This document shows, one piece after another, positions 4,788 through 6,031 of a DNA stretch of 6,031 nt. Source of the stretch: Lachnoclostridium sp. UBA933 (GTDB lineage: Bacteria > Bacillota > Clostridia > Lachnospirales > Lachnospiraceae); the NCBI GenBank assembly GCA_002293545.1, contig DBDL01000150.1, forward strand, positions 1 through 6,031, read 5' to 3'. A model generated the notes under the pieces. That model was not told the DNA's origin and made no database searches. It saw only the letters and a list, made by a program, of their open reading frames with translations. Every line of letters starts with the position of its first letter. The first letter of the stretch is position 1. Position numbers and translations under genes: made by a program.

Positions 4788-6031
4788 TTATAACCGAAGC
4801 CGCTCCATGCGTTCATTTACTCTCCGGTAAATGTCATCTGCACTCTCACCTACGGTAAACCTGCCGCCGCAATACAGGATTTTCCCATCCACCATTGTCA
4901 TTTTGACGTTTTCTTTGCTTCCGCTGTATACCAAATTCTTCACGGGGGAATTGACCGGCTGCATATTCGGTCTTTTCAGATCAATACAAATGATATCTGC
5001 CTTTTTCCCTTTTTCCAATGTATCACAATCTTCCAATCCCATTGCTTTTGCTCCGCCGACCGTTGCCATCCGCAATATCCGGTTTGCATCCATTACCGAC
5101 GCATCCATTTTTACTACTTTCTGAAGTGTGGATGCCAGATACATCTCCCTGAAAAAATCCAATGCATTATTGCTTGCCGCCCCGTCCGTTCCCAGCGCCA
5201 CATTGATTCCCGCTTCTTCCATCGCGCACAAATCGGCAATTCCGCTTGCCAATTTTACATTAGAAGAAGGATTGCTTATGATTGAAATATTTTTTTCCTT
5301 ACAAATTTCCCGATCCTCCCGGTCCAGATACACGCCGTGAAAACCGCCGCCGCCAAAGTCAAACATCCCGATGGAATTCAGAAACTTCACAGGTGACATC
5401 CCATAACGTCCGATACACTCCTCCACTTCCCGTTTTGTTTCCGATAGATGTGTAAAAACCGGAGCTTTATATTTTGCGCCCAACTCCGCCATCTTTTCCA
5501 GGGTTTCTTTTTTGGTCGTATATTCCGCATGGACCCCGATTTTTGCGGATATCAGCGGATTCAATTGATTCAGGTGAAGATACTCTTTTTCGCTCCCTTC
5601 CACGGTGCCGCCAAAATCATTGAGGGAACCGCAAAAAACCGTTCGGAACCCCATATCAATACTCGCTTCCGCATGCGCTTCACTTTCCATATACATATCA
5701 AAGTTCGCTGTGATACCGCTTGTCAAATATTCTAAAATTGCCAGCTTGGCAAAGTCATAGATATCTTCGTATGTCATTTTCTGTTCCATCGGAAAGACCT
5801 TATCAAATAACCATTCTTGGAGCGGCAAATCATCCGCATATGAGCGCAGAAATGTCATTGCGGAATGCGTATGTGCATTTTTAAATCCGGGCATCAATAG
5901 ATTGTCTTCACAATCTATCTCCTGCTCAAATGTTTGCCCGTCTGTTTTTGCAGATTCTCCTATGTATGTAATCTTCCCTCCGGCAATATGGATTTCTCCG
6001 GCAAAAGGGGTTTCCCCTAATTCTTTCATCG
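4788..6031 (-). CDS. mtaD: 5-methylthioadenosine/S-adenosylhomocysteine deaminase MtaD (N-terminus probably cut by window edge)
   Basis: This amidohydrolase-superfamily metalloenzyme hydrolytically deaminates MTA and SAH to their inosyl forms, in the cytoplasm, as part of SAM by-product handling. Residues are counted from the ATG at 6029. The metal-binding HxH is H53/H55 (NAHTHSAM), followed by H194 in FTHLSETK, with E197 as the expected substrate contact, then H231 (FHGVYLD) and D282 (LGTDGAASNN). The C-terminal part returns to the composite beta-sandwich (KGKKADIICIDL, 340-351; MVDGKILYCGGR, 379-390). The frame is open to the window edge. Family members usually have a further 10-20 residues (a first strand like 'ILIKNATI') before this point, so the true start is probably outside the window and the ATG at 6029 internal. 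It ends in TAA, 80 bases before miaB. The family is secure. Guanine or other aminohydrolase activity cannot be excluded from sequence. Confidence 0.93.
   Translation of the reverse strand, partial: MKELGETPFAGEIHIAGGKITYIGESAKTDGQTFEQEIDCEDNLLMPGFKNAHTHSAMTFLRSYADDLPLQEWLFDKVFPMEQKMTYEDIYDFAKLAILEYLTSGITANFDMYMESEAHAEASIDMGFRTVFCGSLNDFGGTVEGSEKEYLHLNQLNPLISAKIGVHAEYTTKKETLEKMAELGAKYKAPVFTHLSETKREVEECIGRYGMSPVKFLNSIGMFDFGGGGFHGVYLDREDREICKEKNISIISNPSSNVKLASGIADLCAMEEAGINVALGTDGAASNNALDFFREMYLASTLQKVVKMDASVMDANRILRMATVGGAKAMGLEDCDTLEKGKKADIICIDLKRPNMQPVNSPVKNLVYSGSKENVKMTMVDGKILYCGGRFTVGESADDIYRRVNERMERLRL

Overview
The window looks like ordinary chromosomal DNA of a low-to-moderate-GC anaerobic Firmicute, most likely Clostridia and plausibly Lachnospiraceae. 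I infer this from the DnaD/DnaB-family primosomal protein, which is restricted to Firmicutes and their relatives, from the MiaB form with a long N-terminal extension, from the MTA/SAH deaminase, and from the strong GGAG/GAGGTG-type ribosome binding sites. I see no mobile element, CRISPR array, tRNA or rRNA.

Layout. Bases 1-1175 (+) are the 3' part of murC (UDP-N-acetylmuramate:L-alanine ligase), cut by the window edge. Bases 1176-1509 form a 334-base intergenic region and are the most interesting part. It carries at least seven DnaA-box-like 9-mers in two groups plus single sites. Three terminator-like hairpins are interleaved with them. A good sigma-A promoter (TTGTCC, 17 bases, TATAAT with extended TG) follows, then a six-codon leader ORF with a very strong Shine-Dalgarno. 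Bases 1510-2601 (+) encode a primosome protein with one N-terminal winged-helix domain and two DnaD-type C-terminal domains, each with a YxxxIxxxW motif. That is the layout of Bacillus DnaB rather than DnaD. Bases 2637-3170 (+) encode a small cytoplasmic cyclophilin, probably co-transcribed with it.

Bases 3171-3276 separate convergent genes and hold a degenerate tandem repeat of about 9 bases. On the minus strand follow miaB (4707 down to 3277), a tRNA methylthiotransferase, and upstream of it mtaD (window edge down to 4788), a 5'-methylthioadenosine/S-adenosylhomocysteine deaminase. The two are probably one operon.

How they may work together. The DnaA-box array directly upstream of a helicase-loading gene suggests replication-initiation feedback, with DnaA controlling expression of a primosome component. 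In the minus-strand operon, MiaB consumes two SAM per modification and releases 5'-deoxyadenosine and SAH, while MtaD-family enzymes deaminate SAH, MTA and in some members 5'-deoxyadenosine. The pair may therefore couple tRNA modification to by-product removal. Both links are inferences from gene context.
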